From positions 1,488,001-1,552,000 of the forward strand of contig NC_039500.1 in NCBI RefSeq assembly GCF_003590095.1: DNA of 64,000 nt, read 5' to 3'. Positions 1 to 12,955 of this stretch are shown here, piece by piece; position 1 is the stretch's first letter; every line of letters begins with the position of its first letter. Position numbers and translations under genes: made by a program. The notes under the pieces were generated by a model. The model saw only the letters and a list, made by a program, of their open reading frames with translations. It was not told the DNA's origin and searched no databases. Origin of the DNA: Trichoplusia ni. Lineage: Eukaryota > Arthropoda > Insecta > Lepidoptera > Noctuidae.

Positions 1-662
1 CAGGAAGTTCCTCATGAACTGTGTGATTGGTTAATAGTTGATATTTTCATATCTGATTGTTTTTTATCAGCCAATGTATGCGGAACTATCAGTGTCACAT
101 ACCCGACTCGCCCTTAACCTTTTGTTGAAGTCCTAATGCTTATAAAAAAAAATCGGTGTTTAAAACATAATCGAGCTTTGCCAAAATATGCCACATATTT
201 AACGCAATACTAAAAGTAAATTGCTTAAATAAACTTTAATTATTTTAATCCAACTATTCAACAAATTGTCTTCTAATTAGGCCTGGCAGACTTCACACTG
301 AGTCAAAATTCAACCGAGGTGACATCGCTGAAGGTCAAGGTCAATTCTCAAGATCGTCACACTTCGAGGTCTGGGATATACCGACACTTGTTAAAGTAAT
401 ATTAGTGCAGTTGTGGAAGCGTGGAGCAATTAAATGCTACGTAGACAAGCTATCTGTTATAATGAAACTTAATCAGCGGTAGTAGTCCTTCTCATTCTTA
501 TAGGCAATCAGAAATGTCCGTGAAAAAAATGAAAATAATGAATGAATGAAAAACGGCTATAAGGAGGATTGTGTAAACAAAGCCCTGATAGGATTAAAAG
601 TTAATTGCAGTTAGACCTACAATCTGACTACGACCGCATAACTAGTACCATTGAAGAAATAA

Positions 663-698
663 GACACTGCTACGCAGTGTGACACCGCTACGCAGTGT
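663..698. repeat. tandem pair of 18-bp palindromic units
   Basis: GACACTGCTACGCAGTGT is followed at once by the same unit with one change (T to C). The first unit has 7-bp perfect inverted arms (ACACTGC/GCAGTGT) around TAC. Confidence 0.8.
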
Positions 699-788
699 GT
701 TGTATGTTCGCCATTCCAGAATAGCACCAATCCTACTTAAATTCTCAATTTTCACAGACCTCAATTACCCATGAATACACAAAACAAT

Positions 789-960
789 TCTGAGTGGTTA
801 AGCACCACGCCAAACCCACTGAACGCGACGGTCAGGCATTTGTGTGATCCACGAATGCTTGTGTCTGACTCTGGGTGTCTTTGTGCATGTGACTTGAATG
901 TTTGTGAAAACCGACGCGGGAGGACACAGGATAAAAACCCTTTAACCGGTTATAGTTCTT
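789..960 (+). repeat. SINE family A copy, B-box region deleted
   Basis: It begins with the A-box-like GAGTGGTTAAGCACCACGCC and continues through CAAACCCACT to the tail shared by the family (CACGAATGCTTGTGTCTGA, TGTGCATGTGACTTGAATG). About 35 bases carrying the B box (GGTTCGATCCCCGC in other copies) are missing after GAACGCGACG. Confidence 0.75.
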
Positions 961-3900
961 TTAAAAGAAAATAAAAAAACAACTTGATATATCTACCATA
1001 CACAATTACACAATAATAATTTATTGGACATACAGACATGTACCATATAAATTTGATACGAAGCGCATAAAGAATTCTTTTTCGAGGAAATCAGGCACAA
1101 TGGCATTTATGTAACTTCAAACGGCCATTTATGGTACAAAAAGTCTGAAGCAACGTTTGAGACGTATAATAGTGTTAAATGTACTCGATCTGAAGTATAG
1201 CTTGCAATTAAACGGCCTGCCAACAACTTGGCTAGTGTCATTGAACAGAAAAGTTAAAGGAAGTGCCTATACAATGCCGTAGTACTGAAACTAGTGGTTT
1301 CATTTTTCACATTTTTTGATTTTCAGTAAATTATTTTTTGTTATTGCACCTATAGATAGCTATCATGGCTATTAACAATCTTTAGACAAACAATGGACAG
1401 AAGTGAGTTAGTTACAGGGTTATGAGATTCCGTTGTTATATTTTGGATACGGAACCCTAAACAGGTGACTGCTATTTAAAATCAGAACTCGAAAAATACA
1501 TCCAATTTTCATATTGTAAAGTTGATCGTCACCTCTTAATGGCGACATGTCGCGTGTGTGTCGCGACACGCCTAACTTAACTGCCTCTTCCATCTACTTT
1601 GGTCATCTGTGGTTTTCTTACTCCGTACTTTTCAAGATACAATTGTCTAGACTTATTACGCTTTGGTATCTTTCCATCGTTTTTACTTTGAAGAAAGAAA
1701 TTATACAGCGAGTAACCTACAATCAAGATAGTTGAGTGAAGCCGTTTGAGTTTCAGTATATACTTATATAGGTTTAATTTAGGTTCAGTGTTTGCTGCTT
1801 AATCTAGAATTTCATTTTAATTTCGGAAATTTATATTTTATTTAATTATTTTACTATTTTGTCTTTCTTTAGACTAGTACGGAACTCTCAACCACCTATT
1901 TCCCCGGTTTACTCTTGCACAAAAAGTCGGTGTGTAGGTATTTTGTTTCCAATCATCTCCATCGCTTTAACAGCATTCACACCTTTCTTTCTTTCTGATA
2001 TCATATTGCATGCAAGACATCATTTTTTCCGGTCCAGTAGTTTCACCGTGTAACTTAAAACCTTAATAAGAACTTTCTAAAAATAAACATAAACTAAATT
2101 CTTACAGCCTTGCCGATTTGTAAATCTCCATCTAGAATCCAGATCGTCAATCCGCCAGTCATCCGATTTATAAAAAGTGATTTACATTAAAACACAGAAA
2201 ATACATTGAAAATATCTCCATAAAAAGCTAACTTATTTATTTTGAGGTGGAAATCATGTCACCATGTTTACCACATAAACGGTTTTGTTTGGCTTACTTT
2301 TCTATGACGTCAGTTGTTTGTAAACATCCACAGCCAACAGTCACGTATGAGTTTTGATAGCTATAAATTTCAATTTACTTTGTAATTATTTTTTTAACCG
2401 AAGAATTAATAATAAATAATCGAAAGGCCTACATTAACTTAAGCTGTGAGTCATAGTGACAAAACGACCTTCAATTCTAACATGAACATACAAGGAGTTA
2501 TTAGTTTATTACAGTAATTACATCCTCCTTGCAAATACTTGGGAACAATTAATTTGTCCCATAAAGTTAGGTTATGTTTTATGGTGAGTTCTCTTTGATG
2601 TGGTAGTCCCGTAATGGTGATAGTTCTGTAGTTAATTATAGTTAAGTTAATAATGAAATTAATTGTTGAATAAAAATATTGTTACAAAATGTATATTTTC
2701 CGTGTGGGAATGGTTTTGTAACTCACGATTTATTTTAAAGAAGAAAAGAAAAAGTAAAAGCTAAAGTCATAGTAAAACCAGCCTATATATGTACGGTCTT
2801 TTTGCTGGGCACAGACCTCTTCCTCTCTGACTCAGACTCTCTTTCCTGACTACAAAATAGCGATTTCAGAATTAATATTTGGAATCCAGGTTTCCTCACG
2901 ATGCCTTCACTGTTTGATAGAGGGGTCTTAGAACAATCAAAAAGTACACAGTTTAAAAAAGTCACATTAGTATTTACTTGCGCCGAGATCGATCCTGCAC
3001 CTTGCGCACACACATCCATACACAAAACCACCAAGCCACGACGACATAAAGCTAATTAAAAACTTCAACAACAATAGCCGTCTGTAATTCCAAGTTAGGT
3101 ATGAATAATGCAAGATTTCCAGGATTCTTCTTTATACCATGTGCAGTCAGTCCAAACATTTTGATTAGTACTTTGTTTAACTTTCTTCTTGCGGCAAAAA
3201 CAAGCATATATCATTAGGACGATATATGGGGTAGTTTATACCCGGATAAAGAATAAAACAAAATGTTTTATCGGCTAATAAATTATTTGCTTTGTTTGTT
3301 TGTTGTTTATTGTGATAGAGCTGCATTTGATATTGCTTTTTAACTGTTATGGACTTATATATTAATGGAGAGTTGGGTTTTTTTACACTCACACACACAC
3401 ATACACTCACACACTTTTACACTAAGAAACTTTTTATACTTTTTTTTATTTATAACTTTTATACTTTATAAAAGTAATAAATATTTTTTACCATAATATA
3501 GTTTGTTAAAAATATGAATAAAAAAGATTTTTTGCCTTGTTTCAAAACTAAAATACCAAAATCTATAGACATAAGTGACGTCACGTAAATTCCACTCACT
3601 GTTATTTAGGTGTTTATATCAATTGATTAATTTATTTAAACTTTTACGTATTATCTATGTATTGTGGTATATAAGGCGGACTTAACGCCGCGAGGCATTT
3701 TCCTCCAGTCTACCTTTGGGTTTAATAAAAAAGCAGTTGGAATAGGTATAACAGTACAATGCAAATCAATTAAAATTACTACATATAACTATGGCAATTT
3801 ATAAACCATTTACGAATGCATAAGTATGCAATATTTGATAAACAATTTTATAAAGTTACTTGGATATGATAAATAATGATAAAGTCATTGAAATAGCTCT

Positions 3901-4421
3901 AATATAATAAATTAATAACTAAATTTCTCCCCAATTTTCCCCCCAACGAAACAATAAACTGATTGCAACAAAAAACCGCCTTCTAATTAACATTAACGTC
4001 TAATTAGGCAAACACGAAAATAGGGTTAGCGAAGGCAAATTCCTGTTGAAATACTTCCCTAAACTTTTAATGAAACAAGGAAAAGACAAAGTAATTAAAA
4101 ATGAGATTTTTGTGAAAAACGTCGAAAAAGAAATGCATTTGTCTCGAAAGAGACTTAGCAGAGCTAATAAATAGTATAATTTTGGGAAAAATATGAAATA
4201 CGTAACTTAAAAAACTTTCATTTAATTTTTTATATGACCTAGTTTTTGAAATATCTTAAAAAGATTGAATTTTTTGACAATATTGCTAAAATAATTTCCT
4301 TACAAAGGCAAATAGACATAACATAGTCTTAACCACATAATCAGCCAGCTTTCGATGTATCCCCTTTACTTGCGTTTTACTTTTTCTGTATAAAAAAATA
4401 TTAGAATTGTAAATGTGTAAC
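960..4421. other. no gene seen
   Basis: AT-rich DNA with only short chance frames. It holds a CA-rich simple repeat at 3385-3415. At 3665-3720 is a dispersed sequence (AAGGCGGACTTAACGCC) that resembles the reverse complement of a common lepidopteran LINE 3' UTR. Confidence 0.6.
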
Positions 4422-4424
4422 TAA

Positions 4425-4562
4425 GGGCCGATTTTTCAATTATCAGATAACTTTTATCTGAGGAATAAATATGGCCGTTTGACATATTTTCTATACAAAA
4501 GCTGTCAAAACGTCAAACATATTCGTCGAATAAAAGTTATCAGGCGATTGAAAAATCGGCCC
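4425..4562. mobile_element. palindromic MITE with TAA duplication, Harbinger-like
   Basis: The 138-bp element has perfect 16-bp inverted ends (GGGCCGATTTTTCAAT). Imperfect pairing continues inward for about 20 more bases (TGATAACTTTTAT). TAA occurs directly on both sides (4422-4424, 4563-4565). A 3-bp TAA duplication with such ends fits PIF/Harbinger MITEs. Confidence 0.8.
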
Positions 4563-4565
4563 TAA

Positions 4566-6664
4566 GACAAATAAAAGCTATCTCCCGACACCGCACCGAG
4601 TGTCTTAGTACTTGCAATGAGTACCTACACCTGGAGTAGGCAACATTGTTCGTTTTTCATTCCTGGATTAAAACTTGTTTCAGAACAGCCCACTACAACC
4701 TCATCCAATAATATTGGATGTGTGTAAAAGAGATAGCGCTCTACAAGGTGAAGAGTCATGTCTCCCTTCCACAGCTATAGTGATCTTTTTTGAAAGGTGA
4801 TACTAGGCCTGCAGGTTTTTGAACCTTTCTAAGGTTGTTGCCATGACTTTGATACAGTAATATGATCATATTTGAATATGGAGATCGAGACCTTAGAGTT
4901 AAACAATGTTAACAACTTATAATGGTTTAAGCGAAACAAAAATTGATATATTTTTATTATAGCTAGATGTCGAAAGCGGCTTGGCCCTCATCGAAAATGA
5001 TCCCACGGAAACATTAAATCGGGGTAAAAGTTAATCTAGATTGTAAACTATATTTGTTTTTCCTTATGGTTTACAATAAAAACTATGGTGTACAATAAAC
5101 TATCTGTGTACAAAATTCCTTCAAAATCAGTCTAGTGTTTTTTCAGAGAGAGACAAATATCCATACATACTTAAAAACTATCACGAATAAACTATCGTAT
5201 GGAATTCGTATTTCGTACTAGTATAGGAAATGTTCTTTACTCAATCTGGATTCCATTTTCTGGATCTGAAATCGCCAAACAGCATGGTATCTCAATTTTA
5301 AACTTTCTCTATGTGGGACTGTCCCACTTCTGAGCATAAGCCCAGGACATCTGTTACCTGGTTAATATATCGAATACTATTATCTCACACTTACAGGTTG
5401 TCTACTTGTCTAGATTATCCAGTAATTTACAGAGAATAATGTAATCAGAGTAATTCGGTGGCTAAAATATTCATAGGCTGAATATTAGTTTCCCGTGCGT
5501 CATTTCAAGTGACATGCCATCACTGTGCTGGGATATTACGAGCGATGATTATCTTGTGATGCGGAATACAGGAGTAACTTGTGTTAAATGCCAAATTCTG
5601 CAACTACGTTAATTAATAACATATGGGAAATTGTTAGAAGGCAAATATGCTCTTCTAAAATAAACAGATAGACAGATGCATAACCCAGTTTCAGATCAAA
5701 TCTACCATATTTAGAAACCGACAAAAACTGACATTGAAAAAGACCCTCGCACTAAGGAATTTTTATTCTTTTGTCCAAAACACAATTCATAAGTCCACAT
5801 GCAGAACAACACTCAGACTCACAACAAGCATTCAATGCAAGCATATAGCATAAACATTGTTTTTAAGATAATATGGTCGAAAGAGACACTAGAAAACTTG
5901 AATAAATAATTAATTACAGTTTCGCAAAAATGATAAGTTATGTTTAGTTAAATTGTCCACGTAGCTCTAACTGGAGGGTATAAAGCGACCATAGAAGTTC
6001 GGAAACATGTATTTTAACTAAAATTTTCTTTTTTTGTGGTTTACTGGGTATGAAACTCTGTTCAATTTACAATAGTGTCTATATTAAACGTTGTCCTCGT
6101 ATTAACTGTATATAATATACAGCATGTTATATAAAATGAACTCCGCCATACATTCCCCTGCCATCCGTGACCCAGTTAAGAGGAAGTACATTTTACTTAA
6201 TGTCCCAACGTCCTTGTATAAGCTTTATTTAAGGACAAGTCTATTTCTTGAATGCATGGTAATGCAATTAGTTTAATACCAATATTTATATTGAATAACA
6301 AAGAAAACAAATGTAAACAACTTTAAGTTTTATGGTGTCAAGAATGCTTCTATGCTAGATGGTGTTTTACTTAAATTGTCTCTTTGTCTTAATATTTTAC
6401 TTGACCATGATAAGGACAGCATGAACTTTAAAGGTCAGATTTAGCAAACTGTCGCTTTTGCCATGGTCAGTGTTTCGTTGATTTTCAAGGATGGCAATTA
6501 TGACTTTCACAAAATACAGATTCTAGTATACCATTTTTTCTTATTACGACTTGATCCGCCTTCAGGAACAGATTTCTTTACTTACTGAATTGCTGAAATT
6601 TCTAGAAGTGATTATATGTATATTGTTTTCAAAAACATCAGACATGTAATTTTTGCGTAGGATT
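4566..6664. other. no gene seen; scattered repeat remnants
   Basis: 4725-4780 shares GAGATAGCGCTCTACAAGG-like sequence with the inverted block at 42086-42240. At 4965-5200 there is a decayed minus-strand Helitron-like end that shares GAAAATGATCCCACGGAAAC with sequence near 44115 and 48522. At 5745-5835 is a decayed minus-strand SINE A piece. Confidence 0.5.
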
Positions 6665-6770
6665 ATAGGAGTATTTGGGTGCGTGATGAATATTTGTTCT
6701 GAGTCTGGGTATATTTGTGCTTGTTACTTGAATTTTCATAAAACAAGGACTCAATTCCTAACTTCTAGGG
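6665..6770 (+). repeat. SINE family A fragment (tail half)
   Basis: It matches the family core: AATATTTGTTCTGAGTCTGG, then TTGTGCTTGTTACTTGAAT and ACAAGGACTCAATTCC. The tRNA-like head is absent. Confidence 0.55.
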
Positions 6771-7814
6771 TCAGTTTTAGCGACGAAGGCTTAACATAAG
6801 GTAAATCTACCGAGAGTTCGTTAAAAGTGCACTTCTCATGCAATTCGATCCGACCAATCTTGCCATGATAAACTTGTCACGAATCCTGCGCAACTAGGTA
6901 ACCAACCCAGAATCTTCCCTTTGAGGAAGCAAGATAGCGCTATGTGATCTAAACTGTTTCACTCCCACACTGGCGAGAGTTTATTTAAAACCCGAGTAGG
7001 CACAGGATAGTGAAAAGCACTAATGGCAAGCTTGGCTGTCGCAAACAGTTTACATCCTAATAATAAATACGGTGCAGATTGCAGCGCCGACAGATATCGC
7101 ATTACAACTTTTAACGATCGCTCTAATGATTTGATAAAAGTTATTGCATTGGTCGGTCGGTGCGATAGGTTTTCGAAACGAATTTTTATGAAAGTTAAAT
7201 CGTGACAAAATTTGTTCGGTAGTTTTTTTTTTAGTTGGTTTTTCATATTTTATTTTTGTTAATTTTAAGCATGGATTTGTTTTGAATGGGAATAATGTTA
7301 CTACTAAAAGTAATCATTTATAGGAAAACTTTTCTTCTTTCATGAGCCAAGTCTTTAGCTATCCTGCTTTTTATGTCGATAACCAGCCTTTTAATTTATT
7401 AACTGATTATCCTTTAATTAAACTGCCGAGTTTGAATGTTGCCATTTTTCGGAGTCTATGTGAATGTGATTTGAAACGCCATGGCAACCCCAGCAACAAA
7501 CAGATATAACCCCTTCGCGACGAACTCTTTAGAAAAAAAAGAAAGGAACTCCACAAATTATCAATTGCGCATTAAAATCAGAACAAAGAAAATGCGTGAC
7601 GATGTTGATCACAAACACGTTTGTCCGTGGGTGTTGTACATGTATTTATACATTCATGAATGTATACTACGATTGTAATCAAAGCTGAACGTAAACACAG
7701 TGACTCATGCCATTTATATATAAACATTGCATTCACATGTAAAAACATGGTCAGTATGTCAACTTGGTGCTGACTTTTAAGTCTCTAGAATAGTTTTCAT
7801 TATGTTTATTTTGG

Positions 7815-8003
7815 GTATAAGGTAATATTATAAACGCGAAAGTTTGTATGTATGGATGTTTAACTACTGAACGGATTTAGACACAACTTGGTACACATAT
7901 AGTTTATATCCAGGATTAACACACGCAGTTCTTATCCCAATTTTGTGTTCCCGTGTGATCATTATCGATACGTCGCGGGCGAGCCCGTGGGCCACAGCTA
8001 CCC
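7815..8003 (+). mobile_element. Helitron-like copy, plus strand
   Basis: The interior AATATTATAAACGCGAAAGT and CTACTGAACGGATTTAGAC match lepidopteran short Helitrons. It ends in CGTGGGCCACAGCTA, a slightly decayed form of the CTAG 3' end. Confidence 0.5.
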
Positions 8004-8004
8004 A

Positions 8005-8110
8005 CTAGCTGTTGCCCACGAGTACATAATTAGACCCTTTATGACTTTGTTTTGAAATCTTTGCCAAAATAGATATTAATGAAACTTATGAATACGAAAT
8101 ATACTTAAAT
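8005..8110 (-). mobile_element. Helitron 3' end, minus strand, facing the previous copy
   Basis: CTAGCTGTTGCCCACGAG is the reverse complement of the Helitron 3' end CTCGTGGGCAACAGCTAG. The far end of this copy is not clear. Confidence 0.5.
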
Positions 8111-8278
8111 AATTAGCCGACATGTTCTCCAGGCCTCCAGACTCTTCACACATATAACAAACCACATTTTTATTTCTTAAACTTGATGAACCTTCTGTTT
8201 GACATCAAACTACTTAGTTGCAACAAGACATTGTGATGTAAAATTAGAGATCTTATTAAACAATTAATTAAACGCAGT

Positions 8279-8700
8279 TTACTTGTGAAACTCGCTCAAG
8301 ATTGAGCAGGTGGAACATGACCAAGCGAATCTCCTAAAGTTTCCTCGAAACGGATATTTGATATTTCTAACACAGATAGAAGGAAGATGCTGAAGATATA
8401 CCAGATATTGCTGTTCTATTTTACAAGACCAACTTAAGTGGGGTCGTCTGGTCATATCTGCCGAATGCTGAATGACTTTTGGGCAAAGATAATTTGGACA
8501 TTTTGGGTTGTAGATGGCAAGAGGAGAGCTGTGGAGAGTCCAAAAAAAGAAGCGGGATGAGTTCGTGTCTTTCTCAAAAATCAGGCTCCTGTTAGCCATA
8601 GACCGGGATGATGGAAGAGGGAGAAGGCTGGTAATAAAAATCACTATAATTTTACCCAATGGAAAGTGACCCCAACAAAGTTGCAAAAAAGCCAGGATGA
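8279..8700 (+). pseudogene. decayed LINE ORF2 C-terminal remnant
   Basis: Read across frameshifts, the plus strand gives a pattern seen at the C terminus of many lepidopteran LINE proteins. It runs LKW..GHLVICRM, then FWAKI, then GKRRAVESPKKR..DE, then TQW..TKLQKSQDDDEL next to GATGATGATGAG. Frameshifts and stops show it is dead. The clade (RTE, Jockey or CR1 type) is not assigned. A 135-codon open stretch on the opposite strand is taken as its shadow. Confidence 0.5.
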
Positions 8701-9221
8701 TGATGAGCTTGCTTGAAAGAGATAAACTTATTTGAGTTAATTAGGTTTTTGAGCTTTTAGGTGTTTTTAAACGTGAACTCTATTAGAATTTCTGGAATCA
8801 CTTTTGAACTATCATAATCTTTATTTTTGAACATTTTGTAACTCACATAAGATCCGCTCCGTTTAGTTTCAAATGTCAGTTTTAACCTTTATCAAAAGTA
8901 AATCAACAAAATAAACCTAAGTTCTCGAAAAGTGAAACAAAAGGAGGTTAGACTAGCCTTCACACGCAAGTGTGAAAGAAACAAAAACACTAACACCAGC
9001 GTTAGACCTATAAGAACATTATTGAATCCGAATTCCGAAACCAAGGAGTCTGGCTCGCAAACAATAATTATCACATACATGGCAAGAGAGAAACCGGTCG
9101 TATAAGGCCGTAATTGAACGTATCCGATCGATAACTAAAGCGGTCAAGTTTTTTACTTTACTTAGTAACTAATAAATCGAAGCAGATTATGCGAATAAAA
9201 GAATAAAAATGGATGGATATT

Positions 9222-9678
9222 ATTTATCAACTTTCATGCAATGCCATCTATTCTCAAACTAAGCAAAACTTGTATTATGTGTACTAGATAACAAATGAAT
9301 TACATATTATAGATATAATTATACCCTCAAAACAAAATGATCGTAGTAAACATTTCGCTCCGTGAATACAAAAGGGCCACAATTAAAAAAAAAGTAAAAA
9401 TCGTTTTATTGCAAAAATGACACCTGAACCGAGTATATATTATAGTGAAAAAAAACTAATACGCATTTAATGATATATTAACATCTTATATTTAATTAAA
9501 AAACATATAAAATATTAGAAAAAAACAGTTTCAAAAATTTGTTTTGGCTCTCCTGTAAAATTTATGGATTTCGATTTGTGTCCTTTTTGTATTCAAGGAG
9601 CGATTTGTCCTGGGTGGGAATAGAACCAACGACCTCCGGTATAACAGGTACATCCACTAACCACGAAACCAACATTCC
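9222..9678 (-). repeat. SINE family B copy split by a MITE
   Basis: Left part 9222-9355 carries the family tail (AATGCCATCTATTCTCAAAC, ATACATATTATAGATA-like). Right part 9603-9678 carries the tRNA-like head with GGGAATAGAACCAACGACCT, equivalent to GGGAATCGAACCCACGACCT in the 18.2-kb copy. The 18.2- and 31.5-kb copies are continuous here. Confidence 0.8.
9356..9602. mobile_element. 247-bp MITE with ATTT target duplication
   Basis: Inverted ends CGCTCCGTGAATACAAAA and CGCTCCTTGAATACAAAA extend to about 26 bp with three mismatches. ATTT lies on both sides (9352-9355, 9603-9606). It has no coding frame. The superfamily is not identified, and a true duplication of 3-4 bp is possible because the flank is T-rich. 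Confidence 0.8.
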
Positions 9679-9699
9679 AGATATTTAGGAGAATTGTGG

Positions 9700-11045
9700 A
9701 ATATTTCAATAGATCACTTTTTTTTTATAAATGCAACTGTTAACACAATTCTTTTCTAGCTGCCACACATATTCAATTTATGTCTTAACTTCAGAATCAA
9801 AAACGAAAAGAAAACAGCTTATTAAACAGCCTTTTTTTCAACGTGTTGTTCAAGACACGGTCTAGACCTCAACAGACATGGGTCTATTGATCACTCCCTT
9901 GGGTCCAAATGTGTTACATACTTACTTGTTTGTAATAGACCTACAGGACAGTCGCTAGAGACCGTGTGTCCTGTCAAAAGGCCGTAAAAGAGATCCAATA
10001 TGGCCGATATTATTGGAAATAAATTAAGAGCGCGTTAAATATAACAATAATTACCTACTAGTTTAATTAACATCAACGTAGTACAATTTAATGACACAGT
10101 AAAGCATGAAAACGGGCCAAGTGTATGTGGGACTCGCGAATTGCAGATAGTAAACAAAAACATGTAAGTTTTTACCATTGTCCATTATCTTTCTGAGTTT
10201 GTTAGAAATACCCATACCGCTCCAGATCAAGATTTAATGAAATAAATGTATTAGCTAGTCGAATAAAGAATCTCAGCCGCTAGATGGCAATATGCAAGTC
10301 ATCACGAACTGAGTCATTCGGAATGCACTAAACTAGAGTAGCTAGCAGAATAAATAAATTAACCTAAGATTTTTAAAGTGAGTGATGTCATTGCTCACCT
10401 AACTGATATTACTTGGATTAAGCCTTTAAAAAACCCCAACTGAAGCTTCACTGTCTGTCCATCTGTCACCAGGCAATATCTCATGAAATTTAATATCTAG
10501 AGCACAGGCTAGAGAGTTCAAATTTTATCATACGATGTCTTTATTTCTGTTGCCGCTATAAGAACATGAAAATAAACATCGAAGTTAAGCAACAGTTGTT
10601 ACGGTCGTAAATTTAATGAGTACCTGGTTTTTGTTGTATAAGAAATACGCAATTTACCAAATCAACAATCCAGAAAAAGGGCACTGACTACAAGGTAACA
10701 AACTGTATAATTCTGATTTCGTGAAAGCAAGTCATTTTATAAGTAAAAGTTGTTTTTATAACCATTACATTGATTTTAAAACAGTAAATGTCAGAGAATG
10801 AGAAAGTCTTGCTAGAATGAAACAAGACAAAACAAAACTGCAAGTATTGCTACACATTGTACAATTCACAAGTGTTTCAAGGTTATAAATAATTACATAT
10901 ACATAGTTATGATAAATCAACTGCACTCTATCTCATAAGCATTCCATGTCATTGCAAACAAATCGCGTGCACAAACATTCCGGCCAACATACCAACTCGG
11001 CCAACCATCCAATATTTGTTCCAATTCAGGGAATCAAAATTGTAG
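9700..11045. other. no gene seen
   Basis: AT-rich DNA. 10445-10575 is a piece of the dispersed repeat that carries CTGTCTGTCCATCTGTCACC and TTTCTGTTGCCGCTATAA. Weak inverted similarity (CACGGTCTAGAC and GAGACCGTG) spans 9856-9967. Confidence 0.5.
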
Positions 11046-11320
11046 TCTATACTAATACTAATCTATAAAGCTGAAGAGTTAGTTTGTTTAATCGCGCTAA
11101 TTTCAGGAACTACTGATTCAAATTGAATAATTATTTTTGTGTTCCATAGATCATTCGTCGAGGAAGGTTTTAGGCTATATAACATCACGCTGCCACTAAT
11201 AGGAGCGAAGATACAATGGAAAATGTGGCAAAAACGGGGAAAAATATTCGAGGGCTTCTGTTCAAAAATTCCTAACTTATATCTTCTAACCACGCATACA
11301 AAGTCGGGGGCAACAGATAG
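11046..11320 (+). mobile_element. Helitron-like copy, same family as 28116-28385
   Basis: It starts TCTATACTAATACTAATC and shares GCTGAAGAG, CTAATAGGAGCGAAGATACA and CGGGGGCAACAG with the 28-kb copy. The 3' end is GATAG instead of CTAG, followed by T. Confidence 0.75.
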
Positions 11321-12889
11321 TATTAAATAAGTGTAATTATGTATCTACCTACTGTTACTTGGAAATACAAATTGGTATTAAACCAATTGACAACCACCAG
11401 ACATTTCTGTATCAAATCTTGTATTGCCTTCTCTTATATATTACTTACTTACTATTGCGGCATACCACAAAAAATGTTCTCGGTCCAAACGCCAAACAGC
11501 CTGTATGTGAGCATTTATTATTATTCATTTCTCCACCTGAAGAACGTTATCAAGTACCGGCGGCCTTAATTGTCCTTTATCAGCTTTATTTTAAGGCTTA
11601 ATACTGCGGAATGCCACAGAAATTTCAAGGGTAACCACTCTTTGTTCCTTGGTTTCGTAATGACCATACATTTAATATTACGATCCAAAATTACTTAAAT
11701 TCGTTAAGGATACTATGTCGAGGACGTACAACTTTTATAATAATTGCAAATTTCCTTTTAGGGACACATAATCTTAAAAATTATATTACAAATCTTGATG
11801 ACTTCCATGATATATTTTTTTCTTTTTTAAGCAATTGGCTATCGGTTTAATCTGAGTATCGGTGTAAATACAAGTGACATTATTAAATGGTTTTCAATAA
11901 TTTGTGAATGGCTGATGATTATAGTTCAGCTCCTGAAATTCAATTTCGCTAGATCGCAATTATTTCAAAGCAGTTTGCTGAATTAAAAATCATAATAAAC
12001 GTTATCTTATAACCTGAGATCGTTGACCTACTATTTGATAAGTTAATATCGTTATCAATGTTTGCTATTAATCTGTCCAATAGATATTATCTAAGCAAGA
12101 TAAAGTTAATCGGGTTGAACCAATCACAATTATTTTTAACTAGCTTTTGCGCGAGACTTCATCCACTTGTTTTTGAATATAAGTTAGAATTTTTAGACAA
12201 ATGTATTTATAACATATTTAATTATAGCTCTGTTCTTATTAACTGTATCCTATTAACCTGTTCTTATTAACTGTATCCTGATACAGGATTTTAGAACATA
12301 GCTCACATCTTAATTAGGCATAAATAAATAAATTATCTTAAAAACGGGTCAATTAAAAATCAGAATTGAGGCAATTCGCCAAAGTATCATTAGCTGAACG
12401 ATATTTGTATGGGACGGCCAACATTATTTTTTATTTTTACCAGATTTTTTCCTCTATTTTTAAACCTCCCTTTTTTAAGCCACCTCAGCCCAAACTAAGA
12501 GCGAGCAGTCCTGGATCAAACAAATTATGTTGGGTAGGTTTCGCGAGAAGACCGATAGCGACTTTTCTCTTAATGAAAAATCATTTATAATACGACTTAT
12601 GACTTCAAAAGCCTTATTTAAAATATCGCCGGCATCAAAAGGTTTTGTAGATTTATATTTTTAGATAAATAAATTATAATGGTACATTTAAGCTTCGATT
12701 TTTAGCCCTTATATTTAATAGTCTAAAGAAATGTGAGGTCACAGTCGTAAGGGCCTTGCCAATATCAATTTAAGGTAGTTTAAGGACCTCAAGTTACTTG
12801 GATAGAAAGTGCTTTAGCGCTTTTTATCGATAACCAGTAAATTATTGTATCGTGGGATTTATCGCACTTTTTTTGATAACGACTCTCGC

Positions 12890-12955
12890 GCTGTGGAATT
12901 TAATCCTAGTGTCGCGTGGGGTTCCACCAATATACAAGTCACATAGGACCTTTAT
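12890..12955 (-). repeat. SINE family A fragment
   Basis: TTTAATCCTAGTGTCGCGTG then CCACCAATATACAAGTCACA matches the reverse complement of the family tail. Both ends have decayed. Confidence 0.5.

Noticed and set aside
8279..8686. 135-codon minus-strand frame
   Set aside because: The plus strand carries a decayed LINE end here. The minus frame is its shadow.
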